Below are positions 1-7,693 of a DNA stretch of 9,961 nt, one piece after another (within the stretch, counting starts at the first letter, position 1; each line of letters opens with the position of its first letter). A model generated the notes under the pieces. The model was not told the DNA's origin, made no database searches, and saw nothing but the letters and a program-made list of their open reading frames with translations. The DNA comes from Rhodobiaceae bacterium (GTDB taxonomy: Bacteria; Pseudomonadota; Alphaproteobacteria; Micropepsales; Micropepsaceae). The position numbers and the translations under genes are program-made. The stretch is from NCBI GenBank assembly GCA_009885515.1, contig VFKO01000401.1, positions 1-9,961 of the forward strand. The letters are read 5' to 3'.

Positions 1-365
1 ACCTTGCCTATCTCGGCACCCGCTTCATCGCTACCACCGAAGCCAACGCTGATCCACGCTACAAACAGATGTTGGTCGACACGATGGCCAACGACATCGT
101 CTATTCGAATCTGTTCACCGGCGTGCACGGCAATTATTTGGGCCCATCGGTAACCGCCGCCGGCCTCGACGCTACGAACTTGCCCGCAGCCGACAAATCA
201 AAAATGAATTTCGGCTCCGGTGGCAACATGGAAAAGAAAGCCTGGAAAGACATCTGGGGCGCAGGCCAGGGCGTCGGCCAGATCCATGACATAGAACCTG
301 TCGCCGACGTAGTGGCGAAACTCAAACGCGAATACGACGAAGCCAAGCGCAGGTTGGCGGCATAA
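1..365 (+). CDS. Nitronate monooxygenase (2-nitropropane dioxygenase family), 3' part
   Basis: This is the C-terminal 120 residues of a gene that starts before the window; the reading frame begins at base 3 and ends with TAA at 363-365. The family is FMN-dependent, has a TIM-barrel fold and oxidises alkyl nitronates such as propionate-3-nitronate. Recognition rests on family-like blocks: GTRFIATTEANADPRYK near the start, then DIVYSNLFTGVHGNYL, KMNFGSGG and WKDIWGAGQGVGQI, closing with a VVAKLKREYDEAKRRL helix. In this family the G-rich stretches lie near the FMN phosphate and the tail packs on the barrel. The tail has the usual length and ends cleanly, so the visible part looks intact. It converges on the transporter genes, separated by an inverted repeat. 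Assignment to the family is firm; the true substrate cannot be told from this part. Confidence 0.88.
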   Translation, partial: LAYLGTRFIATTEANADPRYKQMLVDTMANDIVYSNLFTGVHGNYLGPSVTAAGLDATNLPAADKSKMNFGSGGNMEKKAWKDIWGAGQGVGQIHDIEPVADVVAKLKREYDEAKRRLAA

Positions 366-480
366 GCAGAAAAAGATTCACCACAAAGGCACAAAGAACA
401 CGAATAAGGCACCAAGAGAAAATCTCGTCTTCGTGACTACTTCGTGTTCTTTGTGCCTTTGTGGTGAACCTATTTTTTTT
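366..480. terminator. Probable bidirectional intrinsic terminator between convergent genes
   Basis: The inverted repeat lies between the stop of the nitronate monooxygenase gene (365) and the stop of the last transporter gene (479). Read on the + strand, the stem is followed after four bases by a run of eight T at 473-480. Read on the - strand, it is followed by a run of five T (complement of 370-374). A strong stem plus T-tract at the end of both converging units fits rho-independent termination. The 36-nt loop is larger than usual, so efficiency is uncertain. The T8 run overlaps the TAA stop codon of the permease gene. Confidence 0.55.
377..468. repeat. Perfect 28-bp inverted repeat with 36-nt loop
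   Basis: The arms are 377-404 and 441-468 and are exact reverse complements over 28 bp. The left arm begins TTCACCACAAAGGCACAAAG and ends AACACGAA. The 36-nt loop (405-440) holds a small gaga/tctc hairpin at 416-426 and a degenerate copy of part of the left arm: AAGGCACCAAGA at 406-417 against AAGGCACAAAGA at 386-397, 11 of 12 matching. CTTCGTG also occurs twice, at 429-435 and 440-446. From memory, sequences of the type CACCACAAAGGCACAAAGAACACGAAG recur as intergenic repeats in many bacterial genomes, so this is probably one copy of a dispersed palindromic family. That identification is recollection and was not checked by search. Confidence 0.85.
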
Positions 481-1324
481 ACCGCTGCGGTGTATGAGCC
501 GCGTTCCGGCGCCTGAGCATTTCCACTGCCAGCAACAACAGCGACGAGAAGATAATCAGAATCGTCGCCACCGCTAAAATCGTAGGGCTGATCTGCTCGC
601 GAATGCCCGACCACATCTGACGCGGGATCGTACGTTGTTCCGGGCCGCCCAGGAACAGCACCGTCACCACTTCATCGAAGGACGCCGCGAATGCAAACAA
701 CGCACCCGAAATCATACCCGGCGCCACCAGCGGCAATGTCACGCGATAAAACGCCGTCATCGGATTGGCACCAAGGCTCAACGCCGCCTTGATCAGATTG
801 CGATCAAACCCCGACAGCGTCGCGGTCATCGTGATGACAACGAAAGGCACGCCTAACGCGGTGTGCGCGAAAATGATGCCAAGCGTCGTCTGCGCCAGGC
901 CGACGCTTGAATAAAAGAAATACATACCCGCCGCCGCAATGACGATCGGCACGACCAGTGGTGAAATCAAAAGCGCCATGAAGAAGTCGCGGTACGGCAT
1001 GTTGCTGCGTGCCAGACCGATCGCAGCCAGCGTGCCCAGCACCGTCGCAAGGGCCGTTGAAGCAATTGCAATAATCAGGCTATTGCCCATTGCTTCCAAC
1101 CATTGCGGGTTGTCGATGATGTCGCGATACCAGCGCAACGAAAACCCGTCAGGATTCAGCGTCAGCATCTTGTCGGTGAACGAAAAATAGGGTTCGGCGT
1201 TGAACGACAACGGCACAATCACGAACAGCGGCGCCAGCAAAAACACCAAAACGCCAATCGCGTATCCGCGGTTAACTCCAGCTTCAACGTTTTGCCAACG
1301 GAATGTTTTCTTCGGCTGCGCCAT
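479..1324 (-). CDS. ABC transporter permease, spermidine/putrescine PotC/PotI type
   Basis: This is a 281-residue inner-membrane permease of the binding-protein-dependent transport family, forming half of the membrane channel of the importer. Six hydrophobic segments are visible at about residues 21-41, 82-104, 112-137, 146-168, 202-224 and 247-268. The EAA loop that contacts the ATPase is at 179-198 (KAALSLG through the VTLP end), between the fourth and fifth segments. The C-terminus is a short basic tail. Length and layout are normal for PotC/PotI. The ATG at 1324 directly abuts the TAG of the upstream permease gene (1325-1327), so the two are probably translationally coupled. A GAGG-like stretch lies inside the end of the upstream gene. 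The gene ends at the inverted repeat, making it the last of the operon. The polyamine assignment comes from the family and neighbours; glycine-betaine-like or other amino substrates cannot be excluded. Confidence 0.9.
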   Translation of the reverse strand: MAQPKKTFRWQNVEAGVNRGYAIGVLVFLLAPLFVIVPLSFNAEPYFSFTDKMLTLNPDGFSLRWYRDIIDNPQWLEAMGNSLIIAIASTALATVLGTLAAIGLARSNMPYRDFFMALLISPLVVPIVIAAAGMYFFYSSVGLAQTTLGIIFAHTALGVPFVVITMTATLSGFDRNLIKAALSLGANPMTAFYRVTLPLVAPGMISGALFAFAASFDEVVTVLFLGGPEQRTIPRQMWSGIREQISPTILAVATILIIFSSLLLLAVEMLRRRNAAHTPQR

Positions 1325-2542
1325 CTAGCCCAGCCTCAGCCGGTTCAAGCCGACAACGCGCGCATAAAGTATGTACAGCACCACCACGCCGCCCAGAAGA
1401 ATCCCGCCAAGCGCCGCCGCCAAACCCCAGTTGAGCGAGGTCTTCATATGGAACTCGATCATGTTGGAAATCAGTTGGCCCGTGCGCCCGCCCACCAATG
1501 CCGGTGTAATGTAATAGCCAAGGGCCAGAATGAAGACGAGCAAGCCCCCGGCAGCGGCCCCCGGCAAAGTCATGGGAAAGTACACCCGCCAGAATGCCGT
1601 CCACGGACTGGCACCCAAAGAAATGGCCGCGCGCGTCAACGCCGGTGGCACCGACAGCATCACGCTGTAGGCGGGAAGCACCATGAACGGCAGCAGAATA
1701 TGCGTCATTGCAATCAGCGTGCCCGTCATGTTGTGGATGAGGTCCAGCCGTTCGCCACCAAACGCCGCCAAAGTATCGTTGACCACCCCATTGGTCTGCA
1801 GCAACGCAATCCACGCCGTCGTGCGCACCAGCAACGACGTCCAAAACGGAAGCAGAACCAGAATCAAAACCAGGTTCCGGCTGCGTTCATCCAAATGGGC
1901 AATGAAATACGCCAGAGGATAACCCAGCAGAAAACACAAACCCGTCACAACCCCGGCAACCCAAAGCGTGCGAATAAAAAGCGTGACATAGATCTGGTCT
2001 TCCTCCGCCCGTTGATGCCACTTGCCATCAGCCGTTCGCGAATAATCCAGCGCCGAGGCGTAGTACCCGGCCGTCGTCGAAGCACTGGCGTGCCGGAGCG
2101 CCCCCCACAATTCCGGCTCGCTCCATTGCAGATCGACCGCATTGAAGGCCTGCGCGTATGGGAGTTCAAAAGTGTGCGCCACCCGCGCCGTTTTGATCAG
2201 CAATGACCGCATCCCCGCACGCTCGAAATTCATGCGCGTGGCAACCTTGCCGATGGTGCCCTCCAGGTTTGCGCGCTTTAGATCATCGGCCAGCGCCGAA
2301 TAGGCGCTGAACGGCGGGCGCCCCTTTCCATTCCATGATCGCAGCGCCGCAGCCGTACGCGGAAGCAAGGTTGCGACCGTCGGGTCTTCAACGCTGCGAT
2401 TGAGCATTGCGCCGATCGGAAAAATAAACGTCGCCATCAAGAACGCGAGCAGCGGCAACACAAGCAGAAACGTGCCGCGGCGCGCGCGCTTACCCGACTG
2501 CCTGAACTGCTCCGCCAGCTTTGCGCCCTGATGCGCGCTCAC
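1325..2542 (-). CDS. ABC transporter permease, PotB/PotH type with long periplasmic insert
   Basis: This is a 405-residue inner-membrane permease, partner of the PotC-like protein. The first membrane segment is at about 24-46, then comes a long hydrophilic stretch (about 48-186) before the second segment at about 188-214. The remaining segments are near 223-247, 273-297, 330-352 and 373-397. The EAA loop is at 304-323 (RAAISLG through the VYFP end). Classical PotB/PotH proteins are nearer 280-320 residues, so the insert accounts for the extra length; it should face the periplasm. The start is GTG (2540-2542). No nearby ATG fits, and a GGGGGGA Shine-Dalgarno-like run on the - strand (complement of 2551-2557) sits eight bases upstream. 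It lies 27 bp after the binding-protein gene and abuts the next permease. Membership of the family is firm; substrate is inferred from context. Confidence 0.9.
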   Translation of the reverse strand: MSAHQGAKLAEQFRQSGKRARRGTFLLVLPLLAFLMATFIFPIGAMLNRSVEDPTVATLLPRTAAALRSWNGKGRPPFSAYSALADDLKRANLEGTIGKVATRMNFERAGMRSLLIKTARVAHTFELPYAQAFNAVDLQWSEPELWGALRHASASTTAGYYASALDYSRTADGKWHQRAEEDQIYVTLFIRTLWVAGVVTGLCFLLGYPLAYFIAHLDERSRNLVLILVLLPFWTSLLVRTTAWIALLQTNGVVNDTLAAFGGERLDLIHNMTGTLIAMTHILLPFMVLPAYSVMLSVPPALTRAAISLGASPWTAFWRVYFPMTLPGAAAGGLLVFILALGYYITPALVGGRTGQLISNMIEFHMKTSLNWGLAAALGGILLGGVVVLYILYARVVGLNRLRLG

Positions 2543-2550
2543 GATTTTCG

Positions 2551-2557
2551 TCCCCCC
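2551..2557 (-). promoter_or_regulatory. Ribosome binding site supporting a GTG start
   Basis: On the - strand the run reads GGGGGGA and ends eight bases before the GTG at 2542-2540. It is the only good Shine-Dalgarno candidate near the 5' end of the PotB-like gene and is the reason for choosing this non-ATG start. Confidence 0.55.
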
Positions 2558-2569
2558 AAGTCGCTGCTG

Positions 2570-3781
2570 CTATTTTGCCAGCCACGCCGCCCAGCGCTGG
2601 TTCAGTTCTTCCTGATGGTCGGCCCACCACAAGAAGTCGATCTGAATGGCATTGGTGGAATTCTGTGGTGCATTCGGCATATACGGTTTCATGTCGATAT
2701 CTTTGGCAAAGTGTTTGCCCACCAGCGGCAACGAAGATTTACGCGCCGGCCCATAGGCAATCCACTTCGCCTGATCGGCAAGCCGTTGCGTATCGGTGGC
2801 GAAGGCAATGAACTGCAACGCCGCGTCAACCTTGCCCGAACCCTTGACGATGCCCAGCACGTCAAGCTCTTGCAATTGTCCATCCCAGATGATCTCGAAT
2901 GGCTTGCCCTCTACGACTTGTGCATCGAAAATGCGGCCGTTGTAGCCGGTCGTCATTGTCACTTCGCCGTCCGCCAGGAGTTGCGGCGGCTGAGCGCCAG
3001 CCTCCCACCAAACGACACTGTCCTTGATGGTGTCCAGCTTCTTGAACGCCCGGTCGACGCCGGCCTTTGTGCTCAGGGTTTCATAGACTTTATCGCCCGC
3101 AACACCATCGGCGCGCAACGCAAGCTCGAGGTTGATTTTGGGGCTCTTCTTGCGCATGCCCCGTTTGCCAGGAAAGTCCTTGACGTTGAAAAAATCCGCA
3201 AGTTTCGATGGCTTCTTCGTTTCGAACTTCGTCGTGTCAAAGGCAACGATATGGCTGAACAGAATAGTTGTGACCGCACACGGCGTAATGCCGTTCGGCA
3301 CGAAGTCTTGCAGCGCAGGCGTCCCATCCGGCGCGGCGGGAAGCGTGCCGGCGTCGATTTTTTCAAGCAACCCTTCGTCGCAGGCAAGCTGCGCATCGGC
3401 CAGTTCCATATCGACAACGTCCCAAGTCACGTTCTTGGCTTCGACTTGAACCTTGATCTCGGCGATGCCGCCATTGTAATCGACGGAATTGATCTTCACG
3501 CCCGTCTTCGCTTCAAACGGCTTGTGATAGGCCTCGATCTGGCTTTTGGTGTAGGCGCCACCCCATGACACCACGACGAGTGAATCGCCCGTAGCGGGTG
3601 CCGCCGCAGTGCTCTCCGCTGGGCTTGCGCCGTCAGCCGCAGGCAACGTCAATTCGCTCAACTCGTCGTCCATCTGGTTGACGTCTTTTTCTGTGCCTCG
3701 TCCAAGCATGAACAGCAGCACGCCCGCCAGAATGACAACGGCTGCGGCGGCGGCGATGATGATAGCGGTCGTACGGCCCAT
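2570..3781 (-). CDS. Solute-binding protein of polyamine-type ABC importer (PotD/PotF-like)
   Basis: This is a 403-residue extracytoplasmic binding protein that should capture the substrate and deliver it to the two permeases. Family-like stretches are VVSWGGAYTKSQIEAYHKPF at 70-89, the hinge-region TWDVVDME at 119-126, ITPCAVTTILFSHIVAFD at 165-182, and VVWWEAGAQPPQLLADGEV at 256-274 followed by GYNGRIFDAQ. These match the COG0687-type spermidine/putrescine binding proteins. The N-terminus has a hydrophobic segment at about 5-27, then a linker rich in Ala, Ser, Thr, Pro and acidic residues up to about 66. There is no Cys lipobox and no clear signal-peptidase site, so the protein may stay anchored by an uncleaved segment. 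The ATG at 3781 has GAGGA (complement of 3788-3792) six bases upstream. The gene lies 40 bp after the ATPase gene and 27 bp before the PotB-like gene. The exact ligand is not readable. Confidence 0.88.
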   Translation of the reverse strand: MGRTTAIIIAAAAAVVILAGVLLFMLGRGTEKDVNQMDDELSELTLPAADGASPAESTAAAPATGDSLVVVSWGGAYTKSQIEAYHKPFEAKTGVKINSVDYNGGIAEIKVQVEAKNVTWDVVDMELADAQLACDEGLLEKIDAGTLPAAPDGTPALQDFVPNGITPCAVTTILFSHIVAFDTTKFETKKPSKLADFFNVKDFPGKRGMRKKSPKINLELALRADGVAGDKVYETLSTKAGVDRAFKKLDTIKDSVVWWEAGAQPPQLLADGEVTMTTGYNGRIFDAQVVEGKPFEIIWDGQLQELDVLGIVKGSGKVDAALQFIAFATDTQRLADQAKWIAYGPARKSSLPLVGKHFAKDIDMKPYMPNAPQNSTNAIQIDFLWWADHQEELNQRWAAWLAK

Positions 3782-3787
3782 GACAGA

Positions 3788-3792
3788 TCCTC
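3788..3792 (-). promoter_or_regulatory. Ribosome binding site of the binding-protein gene
   Basis: GAGGA on the - strand lies six bases before the ATG at 3781-3779. It supports a start that includes the hydrophobic N-terminal segment, so the anchor is a real part of the protein and not a mis-called upstream extension. Confidence 0.6.
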
Positions 3793-3821
3793 AATTCAGA
3801 TTGTAAATTGCGTCCGGTACT

Positions 3822-5528
3822 CTAAGAAACGAAAGCACGCGCAGAATTCGGGTCCCAACTCAACGTAACAGCAACACCCTTGGCCGGCAGCTTCCCGCCG
3901 CGCGCCGGTGTCTTCACGAAGATCTCGCTCATGCCGGGTGCCGACAATTTTACCCGCACGTGATCGCCGTGGAAAATGAAATCCTCGATCAATGCCGCAA
4001 CGTGATTTCCCCCAGGCGCCGTCTCGGCGGAAATCGACAAATTTTCAGGCCGCACGCAAATGACCCCTTGCTGGCCCGGTGTTTCGCAGTTGCCGTTCAA
4101 GGCCCGCACCCGCGAGCCGCCGATCAACTCGAAAACGCACTCTGCCCCCTGGATTGCCACGACCTTGCCCGGCAGCGCGTTATTCTCGCCAATAAAGCCT
4201 GCAACAAAGGCATTCGCAGGCTGGTCATAAATCCGCGTCGGCGTGTCCAGTTGCTGAATAATGCCTTCATGAAAGACTGCAATTCGGTCAGACAAGGTCA
4301 GCGCTTCACCCTGGTCATGCGTGACATAGACTACGGTGACGCCCAGCTCGCGATGGATCCGTTTCAGCTCATACTGCATTTGCTCGCGCAGATGCTTGTC
4401 GAGCGCACCAAGCGGCTCGTCCATCAGCACAAGTTCTGGGTCAAACACCAGCGCCCGCGCCATCGCGACCCGCTGTTGCTGCCCGCCCGACAACTGGTGC
4501 GGCTTGCGCTTGTCGAAGCCGGACAGCTCCACCATGCTCAGCGCTTTCGCAACGCGTGCCTTGATTTCGCTGCCCCGGATGTGGCGAACCTCAAGCGGGA
4601 ACGACACGTTCTCTTGCACCGTCATGTGCGGAAACAAGGCATAGTTCTGAAACACGAACCCAAGACCGCGCCTATGCGGCGGCATTTCCGTCAGCGACAC
4701 GCCATTCAGAAAAATATCGCCCGAAGTCGGTTGCTCAAACCCGGCCAGCATCATCAATGTGGTTGTCTTGCCTGATCCCGACGGACCCAGAAGAGTCAGG
4801 AACTCACCCTTGGAAATATTCAGATCAAGTCCTTTGACGACCAGGTTGATCCCGTCATAGGTTTTGGTCACCGCACCGAACCGGACGAACGGCGGCGGCA
4901 CGTGCGCAATCTCTTCAACCTCAATCGGCGACGGCGCGTGCTCTGGATGATCTGGCGTCTCAGCCGCTGGGACGGTTTCTTCAACCGGATCAGCCACCGG
5001 CGTTTTGCTGCGCAGCATCGAGAATAGCCGCCCGCGCTTCGGCTCGCCAACGGGTTCAGGCGCGACCGGCTCCTCCGTCGCGGGAGCCACAGCCGGCGGC
5101 TCCTCATCCACTTCAACCGCGACAGGTTCGCCATCCGCCTCAAACAGGGTAGGGGGCTCGACAACCTCAGGCTCGTCAACTTTGGCTTTCTCGATTCTCG
5201 TTTTCTTGTCGCCAAGCCCGAACGCCATCGACAAGAGAGAGCGTTTCGGCGCCAGGGCCACACCCACACGCGGCGGCTCTTCCCCTTCGTCGCTTTCATC
5301 GTCGACCACGGCAGGGCGGGCCACAGCCGCAGCATCGCCCGCCGCGACCGCTGCAGCGACGTCGTGCTCCGATGTGTTTTCGGCCTGCGTGTCCGCTCCA
5401 GATGCCTCGGCGGCATCCGGCGATGACGGCTCAGGCGTTCCTTCGGTAGGAATACCCAGCAACCGTGACCTAAGCGAAAACCCCTTTGACGGAGTTTGAG
5501 CAGGCGCGTCTTTTGTTTCAATCGTCAT
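3822..5528 (-). CDS. ABC transporter ATP-binding protein, PotA type, with long acidic N-terminal extension
   Basis: This is a 568-residue cytoplasmic ATPase that should power the importer encoded just downstream. The conserved ATPase occupies about 213-450: Walker A GPSGSGKT at 248-255, Q-loop Gln 294, signature LSGGQ at 346-350, Walker B LVLMDEP at 366-372 and switch His 404 in VTHDQGEAL. A TOBE-like regulatory domain follows to the C-terminus (CVRPENL at 491-497, DFIFHGDHVRVKL at 516-528). All catalytic residues are present. Typical PotA proteins are near 360-380 residues; here residues 1-212 are an added region rich in Ala, Pro, Glu, Asp and Val, with three basic/hydrophobic patches (about 14-26, 94-109 and 163-176). 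No good Shine-Dalgarno precedes the ATG at 5528, but the same frame is open and has no ATG before codon 101, which also lacks one. The extension's reality therefore rests on the open frame and its composition. Confidence 0.9.
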   Translation of the reverse strand: MTIETKDAPAQTPSKGFSLRSRLLGIPTEGTPEPSSPDAAEASGADTQAENTSEHDVAAAVAAGDAAAVARPAVVDDESDEGEEPPRVGVALAPKRSLLSMAFGLGDKKTRIEKAKVDEPEVVEPPTLFEADGEPVAVEVDEEPPAVAPATEEPVAPEPVGEPKRGRLFSMLRSKTPVADPVEETVPAAETPDHPEHAPSPIEVEEIAHVPPPFVRFGAVTKTYDGINLVVKGLDLNISKGEFLTLLGPSGSGKTTTLMMLAGFEQPTSGDIFLNGVSLTEMPPHRRGLGFVFQNYALFPHMTVQENVSFPLEVRHIRGSEIKARVAKALSMVELSGFDKRKPHQLSGGQQQRVAMARALVFDPELVLMDEPLGALDKHLREQMQYELKRIHRELGVTVVYVTHDQGEALTLSDRIAVFHEGIIQQLDTPTRIYDQPANAFVAGFIGENNALPGKVVAIQGAECVFELIGGSRVRALNGNCETPGQQGVICVRPENLSISAETAPGGNHVAALIEDFIFHGDHVRVKLSAPGMSEIFVKTPARGGKLPAKGVAVTLSWDPNSARAFVS

Positions 5529-5620
5529 ATGCGGCCTGGACGAAACCCGTTTCCCCTACCAAGCGCAAGGCCCCATGATCCTAAAGCCACGCGCGGTTAA
5601 TGAAAAGCACAACCTGACGG

Positions 5621-7633
5621 CTACTGTCCCCCGCCAAAAATATCTTTAAGAGGATCGAGAGGACTCTCTTTTTTCGGCTCCTGTGTCGGTGGCGAGGCAC
5701 TGTCGGTTGTACCGTCTGGCTGGCTCTTTTTTCCCCCAGCCCCCTGGAATAACGTTCCGAAACCACCGTCACCCTTCAAACCATCAAGGGGATTCTTGCC
5801 CTTGAGGATGGCATCAATTGCGTTGTTAGCCACGCCCGACAGGTCGGGTTCGTAGGAGAGTTTACTCCACGGACCTTTGATCCGAAAGGGAATTCCCAAC
5901 CCTGCAAGATCGTGATTCCCGCCCTGACCCTGCGCCGAGGGTACCGCCTTCGGCGCCACGCGATAGTCGGCCGCCTGATTCGCGATATCGACCAGCCCGG
6001 CACCATCCATGCGCACAAACGGTCCTGCAAGCTTCAGATCCTTGTTTGCAGCCACGCCCCCCTTGATCACATACGATCCCGAAAGCTCCGAAAAGTCCGT
6101 CGTTGCCGAGTCACCAACGGCGGCACCCGTCAGTGCAGATGAAATCGTCCTGGCGATTTCAGCCAAATTGATCCCCTTGATCGTGCCATCGACGAACTGA
6201 AAACGTGCCGAGCCTCCCAGCGATTGCATCCAGCTGCGCTGACTGCGGCCGCTGGCGGCGACGCGAACGGTGACACTTCCCAGTCCGGTGAGTTTCTGGA
6301 ATCCCATCGCATCGGTCAGAAATGGTTCCGCCTCCACCCCGCTGATGACGAGGTCGAGCCCAAGCAGCGAACCAGCCGCCGACTCTTGAAGCGACAACGA
6401 GCCTTGCCCGGTCCCGCCATAGAGTTCAAGTTGTTTCAAATTGGTGCTCAACTTGCCGGCGGAAATAGCGATGGCAAGAACGCTGCGGCTAATCTTTAGT
6501 TTGCCGACGGTCAAAGCATCGACCGAAAAGTCGAGGTCGGCATTGACAAGCTTCAAGGGCGCGACATCGATTGGGGCATCGCTCCAGGCCGCCACGCCTG
6601 CATTGCCACTCGGGCTGCCGACAGCGGCGCTAGCTCCCAGATACGCATTCAGGTTTAACCTGTCGAGCGCGAACGAGCCCTTTACATAGGGCTTGGAATT
6701 GGCCTGCGTGAGTTTGAGTTCACCAGAACCGCTCATGCCATCCAGCGAAAGCTTCGCTTTTCTGAAGGCCACGCCATCGCCGGATGCCGACATATCTCCC
6801 GCCAGCGTCAGCGCACCGAAGCCTTGAGCGCCCGGCAGCGCAACCCCCATCCAAGTTGCCAGGCCTCGCGCCGAGTCCGTACGAAGATCGATCGCGCCGG
6901 TGACGCCGCCTGTTCCTGCATCGCCAGCAAAATTTGCGGTCAAAAATTTGCCAGCCACCTTGGCCGTCAATCCGCTTTGGCCGTTCCCCGTGAGCAAACG
7001 CGGGTTGGCCAGGTCGGCCGAGAGCGTGATCGCTTCTTTGTTCCAAGTCAGCTCGCCGCTGAGACTCATCGGTTCATCGAGGCTTGGCAGCTTGACCAGC
7101 GCATTGATCGCCTCGACGCGTTCGGACGCACCGGTGCGTGCATCTCGGTACGCCAGCACACCACCTGTCAGCTCAACATTACGAAAACTGAAATTGCCAT
7201 GTCCCCCTTGATCCGTCGAAGGGCTTTGAGCGGCTGCGGCCTGTTGCGGTTGCAGCACCCAGTTGCCGCGCCCCTGCTGGTCCACTTCAAGATTGATCAC
7301 TGGATTGACAAGTTTGATTTGGGTGACGTTCAGCGTACCGGATAGCAACGGAAACAACTCCGCGCCCACCACCAGCGAGTCCATGCTCACCATATCCGAG
7401 GCCACCGCTCCCGGCGCATTTGCAAACCGCACCTTGTCGACGACGACGCCAAGCGTCGGCCAAAACGAAACGCTGAGATCGCCATCAATGGCAAGCTCGC
7501 GCCCGGTACTTTGACGCGCGGCCTGGATGATTTGTTCCTTATAGACGCTCGCAGGCAGCACAAATGGCAGCAGCAGAACGAGTGCAATCAACAAGCCAAC
7601 CGCAAGCAACCCCCAACGAATGAAGCGTGACAT
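5621..7633 (-). CDS. AsmA family protein
   Basis: This is a 670-residue envelope protein of the AsmA family, inner-membrane-anchored proteins with a large periplasmic part. Members of the wider AsmA-like group are linked to lipid transport towards, and assembly of, the outer membrane. A basic start (MSRFIRWG) is followed by one membrane segment at about 8-28. The AsmA N-terminal domain follows, with the typical ELAIDGDLSVSFWPTLGVVV and VRFANAPG stretches. The C-terminal AsmA domain shows the usual GLGSVTVRVAASGRS, then a LGGSARFQFVDGTIKGINLA block. The protein ends in a Pro/Lys/Ser-rich tail and GGGQ. It is on the same strand as the importer genes, 92 bp upstream of the ATPase gene. The functions look unrelated, and co-transcription is possible but not shown. 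The ATG at 7633 has only a weak GGGA upstream. Family call firm; precise role unknown. Confidence 0.88.
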   Translation of the reverse strand: MSRFIRWGLLAVGLLIALVLLLPFVLPASVYKEQIIQAARQSTGRELAIDGDLSVSFWPTLGVVVDKVRFANAPGAVASDMVSMDSLVVGAELFPLLSGTLNVTQIKLVNPVINLEVDQQGRGNWVLQPQQAAAAQSPSTDQGGHGNFSFRNVELTGGVLAYRDARTGASERVEAINALVKLPSLDEPMSLSGELTWNKEAITLSADLANPRLLTGNGQSGLTAKVAGKFLTANFAGDAGTGGVTGAIDLRTDSARGLATWMGVALPGAQGFGALTLAGDMSASGDGVAFRKAKLSLDGMSGSGELKLTQANSKPYVKGSFALDRLNLNAYLGASAAVGSPSGNAGVAAWSDAPIDVAPLKLVNADLDFSVDALTVGKLKISRSVLAIAISAGKLSTNLKQLELYGGTGQGSLSLQESAAGSLLGLDLVISGVEAEPFLTDAMGFQKLTGLGSVTVRVAASGRSQRSWMQSLGGSARFQFVDGTIKGINLAEIARTISSALTGAAVGDSATTDFSELSGSYVIKGGVAANKDLKLAGPFVRMDGAGLVDIANQAADYRVAPKAVPSAQGQGGNHDLAGLGIPFRIKGPWSKLSYEPDLSGVANNAIDAILKGKNPLDGLKGDGGFGTLFQGAGGKKSQPDGTTDSASPPTQEPKKESPLDPLKDIFGGGQ

Positions 7634-7666
7634 GGACAGATTTTCCCAGAAGGGTGCGTTTGCTGC

Positions 7667-7693
7667 ATTCTATCAGGAGGCGCTCAGAGTCCA
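7667..7693 (-). promoter_or_regulatory. Candidate sigma-70 promoter for the AsmA gene
   Basis: On the - strand TGGACT (complement of 7688-7693, four of six matches to the -35 consensus) and TAGAAT (complement of 7667-7672, five of six to the -10) are 15 bp apart, 33 bases before the ATG. The spacer is shorter than ideal. This is a match by eye and should be treated as a suggestion. Confidence 0.3.

Noticed and set aside
377..468. Possible CRISPR array or insertion-sequence ends
   Set aside because: There are only two arms in inverted orientation around a 36-nt loop, with no direct repeat-spacer series, no transposase and no target duplication visible.
1103..2206. Long + strand open frame of 367 codons, rich in Arg, Gln and His
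   Set aside because: It is antisense to the two permease genes, whose membrane segments, EAA loops and junctions are clear. Its composition is the mirror of hydrophobic codons and shows no family motif.
2531..3568. + strand open frame of 345 codons
   Set aside because: It lies wholly antisense to the binding-protein gene, which has recognised motifs and a ribosome binding site. The antisense frame is open only because of the skewed codon use.
3960..4775. + strand open frame of 271 codons
   Set aside because: It is antisense to the conserved ATPase core including Walker A, signature and Walker B motifs; no domain of its own is visible.
5529..5620. Promoter for the importer operon between the AsmA and ATPase genes
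   Set aside because: TTCATT and TAGGAT on the - strand are 15 bp apart but match the consensus poorly. No terminator for the AsmA gene is visible either, so neither a separate promoter nor a shared transcript can be claimed.
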